Below, piece after piece: positions 34,586-43,730 of a stretch of DNA of 64,000 bases. Below the pieces are notes generated by a model that worked only from the letters and a program-made list of their open reading frames with translations, made no database searches and was not told where the DNA came from. The position numbers and the translations under genes are program-made. This stretch comes from Paenibacillus sp. FSL R7-0273 (GTDB taxonomy: Bacteria; Bacillota; Bacilli; Paenibacillales; Paenibacillaceae). Location: NCBI RefSeq assembly GCF_000758625.1, contig NZ_CP009283.1, positions 1,437,501 to 1,501,500 on the forward strand. The letters are read 5' to 3'. Each line of letters opens with the position of its first letter. Position 1 is the stretch's first letter.

Positions 34586-34989
34586 GTGGGCTGGGCAGCT
34601 TTGACTTTTCCGATTTTAAGAAGCTGCAGAAGAATCTCCAGCGGATGCGGATGGACTTCCCCACCTTTGTCGAGGATTGCATCCGGGAGCTGGCTGGCCG
34701 GCTGCTGGCCAAGACAATCGCCCGGACACCCGTCTTAACAGGAGAACTGCGGAAAGGCTGGCAGATTGGCGAAGTGGTCCGGCTGCCGGACGGTGGGGTG
34801 CATGTAGAAATCACGAATAACGTGGAGTATGCGCTATATGTGGAATTCGGTCATGTTACCCGCCTCCGCACCGGCTGGGTGAACGGTAAGTTCATGCTGA
34901 CGCTATCTGTGCAGGAGCTCGAGCGGGAGCTGCCGGCGATCATGGAGCGGAAGCTGAAAAAATACATGGAAGGACACATGGGGCGATGA
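34582..34989 (+). CDS. HK97 gp10-like / YqbI-like protein
   Basis: 135 aa with the gp10 pattern: an N-terminal helix (KLQKNLQRMRMDFPTFVEDC), then TPVLTGELRKGWQIG and VEYALYVEFGH. Neck or tail-joining component. Confidence 0.82.
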   Translation: MSGLGSFDFSDFKKLQKNLQRMRMDFPTFVEDCIRELAGRLLAKTIARTPVLTGELRKGWQIGEVVRLPDGGVHVEITNNVEYALYVEFGHVTRLRTGWVNGKFMLTLSVQELERELPAIMERKLKKYMEGHMGR

Positions 34990-35411
34990 GCATGCAGGAT
35001 ATTAAGAACGCACTCATTAAGAAGCTGTCGTTAATTTTACCGGAGCTACCGGTCTATGACGAAGCGGTCGAGCAGGGCATGCAGCAGCCGTGCTTTTTTG
35101 TGCTGCTCATGGAAGGTAACCAAGCCCGCGGAATTAACCGGCGACGCCAGCGGTTTAACTCCTTCGATGTCCATTACTTCCCGGATCGAGATGCAGCACC
35201 ACGGGAAGCCTGTGAGTTGATGGCTGAGCGGCTATATGCGGAAATCGAGTATCTAACTGGCAGTGAGGGGGGATACCGCGGCACCGGCATGCGGCATGAA
35301 ATCGTGGATGGGATTCTGCATTTCTTCGTCCAGTACAATTACCATCTGTTCCGGGAGCGGGATCCGGAAGTGAAAATGCAGACAATGACACAAGGAGGCG
35401 GTTTGAAGTGA
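34986..35411 (+). CDS. tail terminator-like protein, YqbJ-like
   Basis: 141 aa alpha/beta protein (QQPCFFVLLMEGNQARGINR, then a FHVQYNYHLFRE-type C-terminus with FFVQYNYHLFRE visible). Caps the tail tube in this phage class. Four-base overlap with both neighbours. Confidence 0.72.
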   Translation: MSMQDIKNALIKKLSLILPELPVYDEAVEQGMQQPCFFVLLMEGNQARGINRRRQRFNSFDVHYFPDRDAAPREACELMAERLYAEIEYLTGSEGGYRGTGMRHEIVDGILHFFVQYNYHLFRERDPEVKMQTMTQGGGLK

Positions 35412-35626
35412 AAGAACAAAATCAAAAAGGTGCAACCAGCACTGAAAGTATGCCCGCTGCCACGGCCTCTGAGGCTGCATATACGAAGCGGCAATTTTTA
35501 GAGTCAGCCAAGTACTCCTACCAAGATAAGGACGTGCTGGCGGCGCTGCTGGAACAGGAGAAACTATACACCGTGGCCGAGGCGCAGCAAGTGATTGATG
35601 ATTTTAAGAATAAGGAGGCTGAATAG
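35408..35626 (+). CDS. YqzN/YkzM-like small protein
   Basis: 72 aa. Disordered N-terminal half, then YTKRQFLESAKYSYQDKDVL and a helix, as in the skin-element YqzN located at the same place before the sheath gene. GTG start after AAGGAGG. Confidence 0.7.
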   Translation: MKEQNQKGATSTESMPAATASEAAYTKRQFLESAKYSYQDKDVLAALLEQEKLYTVAEAQQVIDDFKNKEAE

Positions 35627-35629
35627 GTT

Positions 35630-36946
35630 ATGGCTGGAGGCACATGGACTTTACAGAATAAAGTCAGACCTGGTGTATACATCAATGTTGAATCGTCAGG
35701 CGGTACGCTTGGTGCTGCGGGCAGCCGGGGAGTAGCCGGTATTGCGTTGTCACTGCCCTGGGGCGCAGCAAAGGTCATCACGCCGATTGTTGCTGGCGAG
35801 GATACGTTGACCCGCCTGGGCTATGACCTTACCGCACCTGAGCTGCTGCTGGTACGAGAGACGCTGAAGCGAGCCCGGACAGTGCTGCTGTACAAACTCA
35901 ATGAGGGTACCAAAGCAGCGGTAACCGCCGGCGTATTGACGGCGACAGCCAAGTATGGCGGCCTGCGCGGCAATGCCCTGAGGGTGGTTGTGCAGACGAA
36001 CCTGGATGACAATACAAAGTTTGATGTCAAGACGCTCCTGGACGGATCCGTTGTTGATACGCAGGTGGTCTCCAATATTGCCGGTCTGGTCGCTAATGAC
36101 TGGATCGTGTGGAGCGGTACCGGAGCCTTGACGGCTTCAGCTGGTGCGCCTCTGGTTGGCGGGGCTAACGGTGCCGTGACTAATGCGGATCACACTGCGT
36201 TTTTGGCTGCGCTCGAGCTATACGACTTCCAGACGGTGGCCCTGCCGTCCACGGACAACGCCCTGAAGGCCGTCTACGCGGCATTTATCCGCCGCCTACG
36301 GGATGCAGAGGGCAAGAAGGTACAGGCTGTGCTGGAGAATTACCCGACGGCGGACAACGAAGGCGTGCTTAGTGTCCGCAATGGTGTGGTACTCTCGGAT
36401 GGCACGACACTGACAGCAGCGCAGGCAACGGCTTGGGTGGCTGGAGCAACTGCCGGTGCTGAGATGAATGAGTCACTGACTTATGCAGCCTATGACGATG
36501 CTGTGGATGTGGCTCCGCGTTACACGAATAGCCAGATCGAGGCGGCACTGAGTGCGGGAGAGTTTATCTTTACACCATCAGGTGGACGTGCAGTGGTGGA
36601 GCAGGACATTAATACTTTCCTGAGCTACACGCCGGCCAAGAATAAATCCTTCCATAAAAATCGGGTGATCCGGGTGTTGGACGGTATTGCGAATGACCTG
36701 AAGCGGATATTTGAGGCTTCCTACATCGGTAAGGTCAGCAATAACGTGGATGGCCGGGCGCTGTTCCGGAAGGAAATTGTCGTTTACCTGGATGCTTTGC
36801 AGGGCATCGACGCCATACAGAATTTTGATGCTCAGACGGACATCACTGTTCTGCCGGGCACTGATTCTGATGCCATCTATGTTGAAGCTAATATTCAACC
36901 GGTGGATTCCATCGAAAAAGTTTATATGAAAGTGCAGGTGAAATAG
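35630..36946 (+). CDS. tail sheath protein, XkdK-like
   Basis: 438 aa contractile sheath subunit. N-terminal GVYINVESSGG segment and C-terminal conserved region (NRVIRVLDGIANDLKRIFEA, then IDAIQNFDAQTDI and VYMKVQVK). Defines the tail as contractile (myovirus type). Confidence 0.94.
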   Translation: MAGGTWTLQNKVRPGVYINVESSGGTLGAAGSRGVAGIALSLPWGAAKVITPIVAGEDTLTRLGYDLTAPELLLVRETLKRARTVLLYKLNEGTKAAVTAGVLTATAKYGGLRGNALRVVVQTNLDDNTKFDVKTLLDGSVVDTQVVSNIAGLVANDWIVWSGTGALTASAGAPLVGGANGAVTNADHTAFLAALELYDFQTVALPSTDNALKAVYAAFIRRLRDAEGKKVQAVLENYPTADNEGVLSVRNGVVLSDGTTLTAAQATAWVAGATAGAEMNESLTYAAYDDAVDVAPRYTNSQIEAALSAGEFIFTPSGGRAVVEQDINTFLSYTPAKNKSFHKNRVIRVLDGIANDLKRIFEASYIGKVSNNVDGRALFRKEIVVYLDALQGIDAIQNFDAQTDITVLPGTDSDAIYVEANIQPVDSIEKVYMKVQVK

Positions 36947-36947
36947 G

Positions 36948-37412
36948 ATGGCATTTTTAAAAGCTGGAGATACCATCAGCGGCCAAGAGGGCCGGGCTTA
37001 CGCTACGATTAATGGCCAATTTGAGGAAATGTTTTATGTGAAGGCAATTGAGGCTACCGCGGAAAAGAATAAAGCGGAAGTGCGCACACTGGGCCGGCGC
37101 GGTGTGCAGCATAAAGCAACGGGATGGACAGGTACCGGGACGATGACTATTTTTTATGTGACGACACGCTTCCGGCAGCTCATGCTGGATTACATCAAAA
37201 CAGGCCGGGATACGTTCTTTGATATCACGGTAACCAATGAGGATCCAACATCGACAATCGGAACACAGACCGTTACACTGCTGGGCGTCAACCTTGACAG
37301 TGTGGTCATGGTGTCTTTGGATACCGATTCTGAGAACCTTGAGGAGGATGTGGAGTTTACCTTTGAGGATGTCGATATTGGTCAAGCTTTCACTACTCCG
37401 ACGCTCGGTTAA
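36948..37412 (+). CDS. tail tube protein, XkdM-like
   Basis: 154 aa, beta barrel subunit with GDTISGQEGRAYATINGQFE at the start and an acidic C-terminus (EEDVEFTFEDVDI). One base after the sheath stop. Confidence 0.92.
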   Translation: MAFLKAGDTISGQEGRAYATINGQFEEMFYVKAIEATAEKNKAEVRTLGRRGVQHKATGWTGTGTMTIFYVTTRFRQLMLDYIKTGRDTFFDITVTNEDPTSTIGTQTVTLLGVNLDSVVMVSLDTDSENLEEDVEFTFEDVDIGQAFTTPTLG

Positions 37413-37432
37413 AATAAAATTTAGGAGGAACA

Positions 37433-37861
37433 TTGAAAATGAGCGAATTCTCAGCATTTTTTGCACAGGCTGCAGCGGTAGCTGCAACAGAGGAGTTTGT
37501 CGTATCCAAGCGGTTCAAGGATAAGGATGGCAAGCCAATTCCGTGGAAGCTCGTAAGCATTACAGAGGAAGAGAACCAGGAGTTGCGGAAAGCAGCCACT
37601 AAAAAGGTAAAGGGCCGTAACGGCGTGTACACACCTGAATTTGATACAAATGATTACCTGGCCAAGATGGTAGGAGCCTCCGTAGTGTACCCGAATCTAA
37701 AGGATGTAGAGCTGCAGAAGTCCTATGGCGTAAGAGGTGCAGAGGCCCTTCTGCGGAAGATGCTGCTGCCGGGCGAGTTCACGGCACTGATGGAGCGTGT
37801 GCAGGCGCTGAATGGTTACGATCAGGATCTGAATGAATTGGTGGACGAAGTAAAAAACTAA
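37433..37861 (+). CDS. tail assembly chaperone, short form, XkdN-like
   Basis: 142 aa, homologue of XkdN. Located between the tube and tape measure genes, where double-stranded DNA phages encode the G/GT-type chaperone pair. AGGAGG RBS. Ends on a slippery A-AAA-AAC heptamer directly before its stop; a -1 slip gives the long form described below. Confidence 0.88.
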   Translation: MKMSEFSAFFAQAAAVAATEEFVVSKRFKDKDGKPIPWKLVSITEEENQELRKAATKKVKGRNGVYTPEFDTNDYLAKMVGASVVYPNLKDVELQKSYGVRGAEALLRKMLLPGEFTALMERVQALNGYDQDLNELVDEVKN

Positions 37862-37906
37862 TCGAGGAGGGCGATCCGGAGGCGAACCTGGCTTACTACG
37901 CCCTCC
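37852..37906 (+). other. programmed -1 frameshift site
   Basis: Slippery heptamer A-AAA-AAC at 37852-37858 in the correct phase (zero-frame codons gta aaa aac taa). A 7-nt spacer follows, then a perfect 8-bp stem: GGAGGGCG at 37866-37873 with CGCCCTCC at 37899-37906. All three textbook elements are present. Confidence 0.88.
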
Positions 37907-38034
37907 ACGAGCTGCATATTTTGCCGCATGAGCTGATGGAGATGACTCCCCGGGAGCGGGCGGGTATCTATGCTATGATATCCGTTCGGATCGATAAGGA
38001 AAAGAAGGATGCGGCCAAAGCTCGTAAAAAGTAA
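37858..38034 (+). CDS. -1 frame extension of the tail assembly chaperone (long form)
   Basis: 58 codons in the -1 frame, without their own start or RBS, beginning LIEEGDPEANLAYYALHELH and ending AAKARKK. Made by slippage at 37852-37858, giving a fusion of about 200 aa. In the lambda gpG/gpGT model the long form bridges tape measure and tube protein. Confidence 0.85.
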   Translation, partial: LIEEGDPEANLAYYALHELHILPHELMEMTPRERAGIYAMISVRIDKEKKDAAKARKK

Positions 38035-38093
38035 TAGACCCCTCAAGCTACCATTTGGTATATTGTTTGTAAATATTACCTTTGGAGGGTGAC

Positions 38094-38486
38094 ATGAAAA
38101 AGTTTTGGAGCGGGTTGTTAATCATCTGTCTGCTGCTGGTTTTCTCGGGATGTTCGTCTAACGAAGCGGATAATCTCACGATGGATAAATTTATTGAGGC
38201 CTTTAACAACTCTGGAGAAGATGTTAATCATGATGTTGACTCAGGGGTAGAAAAAGGAATTAATAGAGAGAAAAAGCCCAAATATGAAATGATTGATGCA
38301 AAAGATGGGATAATATTTAACATAGGTACTAACACTGTTAAATTATACGAATATGAAACAAATGCAAAGGCTAAAAAGGCTATTGAAAAATATAATTCAA
38401 TTATGCAAGACTGGCCGGTTAAAGGCAAAATTGTTCTAGAAACCAATAACGCAAAAGCCAAAGAAATATTTAATAGCGTAGAGTAA
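38094..38486 (+). CDS. lipoprotein moron inside the tail module
   Basis: 130 aa with a lipoprotein signal (KKFWSGLLIICLLLVFSGC, lipobox FSGC). The mature part has an acidic, Asn-rich segment and then a small mixed domain (KLYEYETNAKAKKAIEKYNS). AT-rich against GC-richer neighbours, with its own terminator, so it is an inserted moron. ATG at 38094 follows TTTGGAGGGTGAC. Surface lipoproteins of this kind block superinfection in other phages (for example Ltp of TP-J34, which targets a tape measure); that role here is inference. Confidence 0.8.
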   Translation: MKKFWSGLLIICLLLVFSGCSSNEADNLTMDKFIEAFNNSGEDVNHDVDSGVEKGINREKKPKYEMIDAKDGIIFNIGTNTVKLYEYETNAKAKKAIEKYNSIMQDWPVKGKIVLETNNAKAKEIFNSVE

Positions 38487-38493
38487 TTAAACA

Positions 38494-38519
38494 GCATCCC
38501 ATACTGGGGTGCTTTTTTC
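38494..38519 (+). terminator. terminator of the lipoprotein moron
   Basis: AGCATCCC, 5-nt loop, GGGGTGCT, six T. Separates the moron from the tape measure gene. Confidence 0.8.
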
Positions 38520-38542
38520 ATGCACTCAGAAAGGAGGAGGCT

Positions 38543-41314
38543 ATGCCATCCATTGAAGCCAGCATCAAACTGTATGAGGATTTTACGCAGCGCTTGGCGG
38601 CAGTAGATAATGCAATGAATAGAACCATTGCAATTATGGAGCGGCTTCGTGCGCAGATGCAAATGGCCGTTCGCCTGCAGATCGAAGTGGGAAATGCCGT
38701 GGCGGAGCTTCAGCGAGTCAAGGAGCTGCTGGCAGCACTAGGTCCAGGCAATGCCATACAATTGTCCGTGAACTCGGAACAGGTCTTGCAGCAGCTCCGC
38801 ACGGTGCGGCAGCAAATAGGAGCTGAATATGGCGCATCAGTGCTGGAGGTACGGCTGGCCACATCTGACTTCGCCGCTCAGCTGGCTACGATTCAATCTT
38901 CTTTGCCTGCCCTGCAGTTATCTATCAGACTTGATACGGCAGAAGCAATTCGATCAGTTGCTAATACGCGTGATGAGATTCAGCGCGGCATAGGTGTGAT
39001 TGTAGCTGTGATGAGAGTCGATATTCCGGACCTGCCAGCTCAACTGGCAGCAATTCGGGCAGCAGTGCCGCCTATCTCCATTACAGCGGCGTTAAACGCT
39101 GGAGAGGCTCTGCGGGCTGCTTCCTTATTGGGAGTGCAGCTACAAACCCGGATAGGGACCATAACTGCAGAAGTAAGAATAGAGCTGCCTGAGTCTGCAG
39201 CGGTTAGGTCACAGCTGCATTCCCTCATTCATGGTCTTGGTAGTAACCGAGCTGCTGCTATCCGTGTCAGCGTAACCTTGGACACTGCACGTGCGCTGCA
39301 TCAGGCCACACTGCTGCGTTCTCAGATTGAGGCGCGGATAGGCACCATTACTGCAAGGCTTAACTTGACGCTACCGGCTACACTGGATTCCTTACTACGC
39401 ACCTTGATTACTACGGTTGATCGATTACGTCTGCTTGTAAACCGGATGCTGGGTAGCCGAGGCGGTGGAAGTGGAGGTGGCGCTGGTAGCGGAGGGCGGA
39501 ATGGGAGCGGGGGTCTTGGCGGCGGTATTGGCCTCGGTGGGCTTGTTGGTGGTTACCTTTCTATGTCCGGCATTAAGGCATTGGGAGAGGCGACGATAGG
39601 CGGGGCGATGGAGCAGCAGAAGATGATTGATATGTTTATTGCCCGAACGGGTGATGCGGAGATTGGTACTGCGATGTTTGAGAAGTTTAAGGACGATGCT
39701 CTGAAAGCCGGGCAGGACGTCAATAAGTCTCTGCAAAGCACACTGTCATTTTTCTCTGCCACTCAAAATACGGATCAGCTCACTGCTCTGAATCGTCAGG
39801 TTAAGCAATTGAATGCTTTTGACAGTGCGGGGAATGGGATCGAGGGCGCAGCTTTCGCGCTTAAGGAAGCGATGAGCGGGGATATTGTCTCTCTGGCTGA
39901 GCGCTTTAACATGTCAAAAACAGATATCAGAGCTTTCAAAATTGATGAACTGGGTAAGACAGGCGACATCGACGGCTTTATCAAGGCATTCGACAAGCTG
40001 CTGGAGAAACAAAAGATGGGTCAAGCGGCCTTTGAACAAATGATGGAAAGTCCAGCCAAGCAGATGGAGACATTAGGGAATAACGCCCGGTCTATGTTAG
40101 CGGAAGCAGGCGCAGCAGCTGTCCAGTCCTTAATGCCTCTCATTACAGAGCTTAATGCCGCATTCCAAGCAGGGAAATTTGATCCGTTCTTCGCCTCCTT
40201 AAGCGCAGGACTGGATTGGGTTGTCCGAGGAGGAATGATCCTACTGGACACCGTTACAGCTGTATACAACTTTTTTAACGATAATTGGAAAAATATCGAA
40301 CCTATCGTTTATGGGCTGGTGGCTGCCTTTGCCGTTTGGGAAGCTGGAACACTGGCGGTTGCGGCGGCACAAGGTATCGCGGCAATCGCAACAGGCACAG
40401 GTACCGCCGCTATTTTCCTGCAGACGCTTGCTACGAGCGGGCTATCGGCAGCCTGGGCAACCTTAAATACAGTAATGAAAGCCAACATTTTTATATTTAT
40501 AGCTTCTGCGATTCTTGCTCTGATCGTTTATCTGTATCAGCTGTGGCAGACCAATGATCAGTTCGCTGCGGCCATGTTGCGCGCCTGGAATGTCATTTTG
40601 GGTTTCTTTGATAAAATTCCTCTATTTTTCATGCGGGTTGGCTACGGTATTGCAGACGCATTCGGTTATGCAAAGGTGGCTTCTCTTAAGATTCTGGAGG
40701 ATTTGGCCAATGGAGCAATAGACAGAATTAATGGTCTAATAAAAAAGCTTAAGGATATTCCCGGTGTGACCTTAGACACAATCGGTTATGTCGAATTCGC
40801 AGCCAGCGAAGCTGTCAGAGAAGAAGCTGCCCGGCAGTCCAGGGATGCAAAACTTGCAGCAAAGGAATCGGCTCTTTCAGCCAAAGCAGGGGAACGGGAA
40901 GCAGATGTGCAGAAGTTCCTCAAAGACCGTGAGGACAAGCGAGCTGCTGCGGAGAAGAAGTCAAAGGATGAGGAGGCTGCCGCCAAAGCAGGAGCCGGCA
41001 GCGCCTATAATTTCGATGACTGGAACAAGCGAGCGGACGCTGCCCGGACACCTTATGCGGCTGATGATACGCTGAAGAAGGTTGATAAAGTAGGGAAGAT
41101 TGAAAAGCCGATCGACATCAGCAAGGAAGACATGAGAATCATGCGGGATGTGGCCGAGATGAAAAACATCCAGAATTTTGTCACGCTGACCCCCACCGTT
41201 CAAGTGAAGACGGGGCCGGTAAACAGTGAGGCCCATGTCGATTCCATTGTCAAAAAAATTGGAATAGTGCTTGCTGAAGAAGTCGCCAGCTCGGCCAAGG
41301 GGGTGTACTCCTAA
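38543..41314 (+). CDS. tape measure protein, XkdO-like
   Basis: 923 aa. Long heptad-rich N-terminal half (residues 1-295) with recurring RTVRQQIG/VANTRDEIQ/RSQIEARIGTIT repeats, a Gly/Ser-rich linker (about 306-330), a tape-measure core domain (about 350-530) and several hydrophobic helices (about 590-680), then charged helices. Sets tail length and passes through the membrane at infection. AAAGGAGGAGGCT RBS. Confidence 0.93.
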   Translation: MPSIEASIKLYEDFTQRLAAVDNAMNRTIAIMERLRAQMQMAVRLQIEVGNAVAELQRVKELLAALGPGNAIQLSVNSEQVLQQLRTVRQQIGAEYGASVLEVRLATSDFAAQLATIQSSLPALQLSIRLDTAEAIRSVANTRDEIQRGIGVIVAVMRVDIPDLPAQLAAIRAAVPPISITAALNAGEALRAASLLGVQLQTRIGTITAEVRIELPESAAVRSQLHSLIHGLGSNRAAAIRVSVTLDTARALHQATLLRSQIEARIGTITARLNLTLPATLDSLLRTLITTVDRLRLLVNRMLGSRGGGSGGGAGSGGRNGSGGLGGGIGLGGLVGGYLSMSGIKALGEATIGGAMEQQKMIDMFIARTGDAEIGTAMFEKFKDDALKAGQDVNKSLQSTLSFFSATQNTDQLTALNRQVKQLNAFDSAGNGIEGAAFALKEAMSGDIVSLAERFNMSKTDIRAFKIDELGKTGDIDGFIKAFDKLLEKQKMGQAAFEQMMESPAKQMETLGNNARSMLAEAGAAAVQSLMPLITELNAAFQAGKFDPFFASLSAGLDWVVRGGMILLDTVTAVYNFFNDNWKNIEPIVYGLVAAFAVWEAGTLAVAAAQGIAAIATGTGTAAIFLQTLATSGLSAAWATLNTVMKANIFIFIASAILALIVYLYQLWQTNDQFAAAMLRAWNVILGFFDKIPLFFMRVGYGIADAFGYAKVASLKILEDLANGAIDRINGLIKKLKDIPGVTLDTIGYVEFAASEAVREEAARQSRDAKLAAKESALSAKAGEREADVQKFLKDREDKRAAAEKKSKDEEAAAKAGAGSAYNFDDWNKRADAARTPYAADDTLKKVDKVGKIEKPIDISKEDMRIMRDVAEMKNIQNFVTLTPTVQVKTGPVNSEAHVDSIVKKIGIVLAEEVASSAKGVYS

Positions 41315-42012
41315 TGTCAGATGGCTATAGCATTGAACTGAGCTTTAATAATCGGGCCATATGGTTTGAGCTGCCCGTTCTTCCGGAAGAGATTGAAATT
41401 TCCGGTGAAGGGGACGGGGAGACATATTCCATCACAGACTTGGGCCAGATCAATGTGATTAAAGCACCGGGGCTCAAGACGATTCACTTCGAGAGTTTCT
41501 TTCCGGCCATCCCGCCAGGCGGCACCGTTCCCAAATATGTCTCATCCGCTAACTGGGGGGAGCCGGCTGATTATATACAGCTCATTGAGGATTGGATGAG
41601 CAAGAGGAAGCCGATTCGGTTTATCTTTACCAGCCTGGGCCTCAAGATCAATCTGGCCGTGAGTATTGAGATATTCAATTATAAAGAGGTAGCCGGCGCT
41701 CCCGGTGATTTTGAATATGAGCTGGAGCTGAAGGAATATGTGTTTTACGCTGCCAAGAAGGTGACGCTGAAGACAACCCCGACAGCAGCCGGCACGACCA
41801 AGACAACGACGCAGAAGGAGCCAGCTAAACGTCCAGATGAACGGGCCAAGCCGAAGACGGTAACCGTGAAATCAGGCGATACACTAATGAAGATTGCCAA
41901 GCGCGAACTGGGCGACGGCAGCCGGTGGAAAGAGATCCAAAAACTGAACGGCCTCACGGATGCGCAGCTGAAGACGCTCAAAATCGGCACGGTCCTGAAG
42001 CTCCCGGGGTGA
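41314..42012 (+). CDS. LysM protein, XkdP-like
   Basis: 232 aa. N-terminal baseplate domain, Thr/Lys-rich linker and C-terminal LysM (VKSGDTLMKIAKRELGDGSR, then IQKLNGL). Binds peptidoglycan near the tail tip. Start overlaps the tape measure stop by one base. Confidence 0.9.
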   Translation: MSDGYSIELSFNNRAIWFELPVLPEEIEISGEGDGETYSITDLGQINVIKAPGLKTIHFESFFPAIPPGGTVPKYVSSANWGEPADYIQLIEDWMSKRKPIRFIFTSLGLKINLAVSIEIFNYKEVAGAPGDFEYELELKEYVFYAAKKVTLKTTPTAAGTTKTTTQKEPAKRPDERAKPKTVTVKSGDTLMKIAKRELGDGSRWKEIQKLNGLTDAQLKTLKIGTVLKLPG

Positions 42013-42016
42013 TCGA

Positions 42017-42982
42017 ATGGAACTGCTGATTGACAATAAGGACGGCAACATATGGGATGTCTCGGAGATTGTATCCGATCTTACCTGGAGTACGTACCGG
42101 ATCGGCAAGCCGGCTTCCTTAGAATTTACAATCATAGACCGCGGGATCTACCAGGACAAGGGGTTTAAGATAAACGACGGGGATGTGGTCCGGTATACCG
42201 ATGAGGGGCAAAAAATCTTCTACGGCTACATTTTTAAAATAAATGATGGTAAGACAGAAGAAATTGAGATTCTGGCCTATGATCAGATCCGTTATCTCAT
42301 AAATTCAGGATCATATGTCTTTACGAAGCAGACGGCGACCCAGGTAATCCAGAAAATCGCTAAGGATATGCAGCTCCAAACAGGAACCTTGGAGAACAGT
42401 GGGTATATCATCCCTGCTCAGATCCGGGACAACAAAACCTACATTGATATGATCTGCATGGCCCTGGATGAAACACTGATCAACTACGGGACCAATTTTG
42501 TATTTTACGACAACTTCGGCAGCCTGAGCCTGCGGAACATCACCGGGATGCGTTTCCCGCTGGTCATTGGCGATGACAGCCTAATGACGGATTACGCTTA
42601 TACCCGCAGCATTGATGATGAGACCTATAATCAGATTGTGCTGTACAAGGATAATAAGGAAACGGGCAAGCGGGAGACTTATGTAACCAAAGACAGTAAC
42701 TCAATTAAAAAGTGGGGACTGCTGCAGCTCTATGAGAGCGTGGATGAAAACCTGAACCAGGCTCAGATTAATGAGCAGCTGACGCAATTGCTGTTTCTAC
42801 GGAATCGCGAATCCCGGTCACTCTCCGTTGAAGCTCTGGGCGATTACCGGCTGCGCGCCGGCTATTATATCAATTTGTATATAAAGAAAATGGGTATTAA
42901 TAAATTCTTCCTGGTCGATAGTTGTGTCCACAAGAAGTCGGATAGAGTGCATACTATGGAGCTGGAGCTGAGGCTGGTGTAA
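42017..42982 (+). CDS. baseplate hub protein, XkdQ-like
   Basis: 321 aa, gpD/gp27-like hub fold: begins MELLIDNKDGNIWDVSEIVS, with a central YDQIRYLINSG segment. Sits in PBSX order between XkdP and XkdR homologues. Confidence 0.88.
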   Translation: MELLIDNKDGNIWDVSEIVSDLTWSTYRIGKPASLEFTIIDRGIYQDKGFKINDGDVVRYTDEGQKIFYGYIFKINDGKTEEIEILAYDQIRYLINSGSYVFTKQTATQVIQKIAKDMQLQTGTLENSGYIIPAQIRDNKTYIDMICMALDETLINYGTNFVFYDNFGSLSLRNITGMRFPLVIGDDSLMTDYAYTRSIDDETYNQIVLYKDNKETGKRETYVTKDSNSIKKWGLLQLYESVDENLNQAQINEQLTQLLFLRNRESRSLSVEALGDYRLRAGYYINLYIKKMGINKFFLVDSCVHKKSDRVHTMELELRLV

Positions 42983-42984
42983 AT

Positions 42985-43320
42985 ATGCTGGAAGCCATTA
43001 AGCAAGCGGCGTTGGGCGCAATCGATGCGACCGGGCCGGTCATGGTACAGATGGGAAGAGTCGTAAGCGTAAATCCTCTCAAGGTGATAGTCGATAATCG
43101 GCTGGAGCTGACAGAGGATTTTTTAATTATCCCAGAATCGCTGACGGAGTTAAAGGTAAACCTCCGGCACACCCACACGTCCGGCAGCGGAACGACGGGC
43201 GAAGCACTGACCAGTCCCATTATCTTACGAAAAGCACTGGCTGCCGATGATAAGCTCCTGCTGCTCCGGATGCAGGGTGGACAGCGTTATATCATTTTGG
43301 ACAGGGTGGTGAGTGGATGA
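42985..43320 (+). CDS. DUF2577 baseplate protein, XkdR-like
   Basis: 111 aa with an OB-like segment (VMVQMGRVVSVNPLKVIVDN) and the RHTHTSG motif, as in XkdR. Probable spike-associated baseplate part. Confidence 0.85.
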   Translation: MLEAIKQAALGAIDATGPVMVQMGRVVSVNPLKVIVDNRLELTEDFLIIPESLTELKVNLRHTHTSGSGTTGEALTSPIILRKALAADDKLLLLRMQGGQRYIILDRVVSG

Positions 43321-43730
43321 TCCCTCAGAGTGACATCGTGCTGCTGAATGAGGATATGGAGGAAACACCCCAGCCAAGCCTTACCTATAAATTAGACCTC
43401 TCCAGGGGGCGTATCGGCGGCGTAGCTGTGGATGGGCTAGAAGCAGTAAAGCAAGCCGTTTTTAAGATGCTCTCAACCATTCGCTTTGAGCATCTGATTT
43501 ACAGCGATGCTTATGGTAATGAGGCCGATGTAGGCGCAGTAAGCGGTCGGGCTGTATTTGAGGCAGAGGTGGAGCGCTGGGTCAAAGAAGCATTAAGGCC
43601 AGATGACCGAATCGCTTCCGCGACTCAGTTCCGTTTCTCCTACGAGGGAGATACAGCTCTAGTTCAGTTTGTGGTCGAAAGTGACTATGGCAATTATACG
43701 GATGCACTGGAGGTGAGCAGCAATGTATGA
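43317..43730 (+). CDS. DUF2634 baseplate protein, XkdS-like (gp25 type)
   Basis: 137 aa with the gp25-like pattern (VDGLEAVKQAVFKMLSTIRF, EHLIYSDAYGNE). Overlaps both neighbours. Baseplate wedge component. Confidence 0.86.
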   Translation: MIPQSDIVLLNEDMEETPQPSLTYKLDLSRGRIGGVAVDGLEAVKQAVFKMLSTIRFEHLIYSDAYGNEADVGAVSGRAVFEAEVERWVKEALRPDDRIASATQFRFSYEGDTALVQFVVESDYGNYTDALEVSSNV

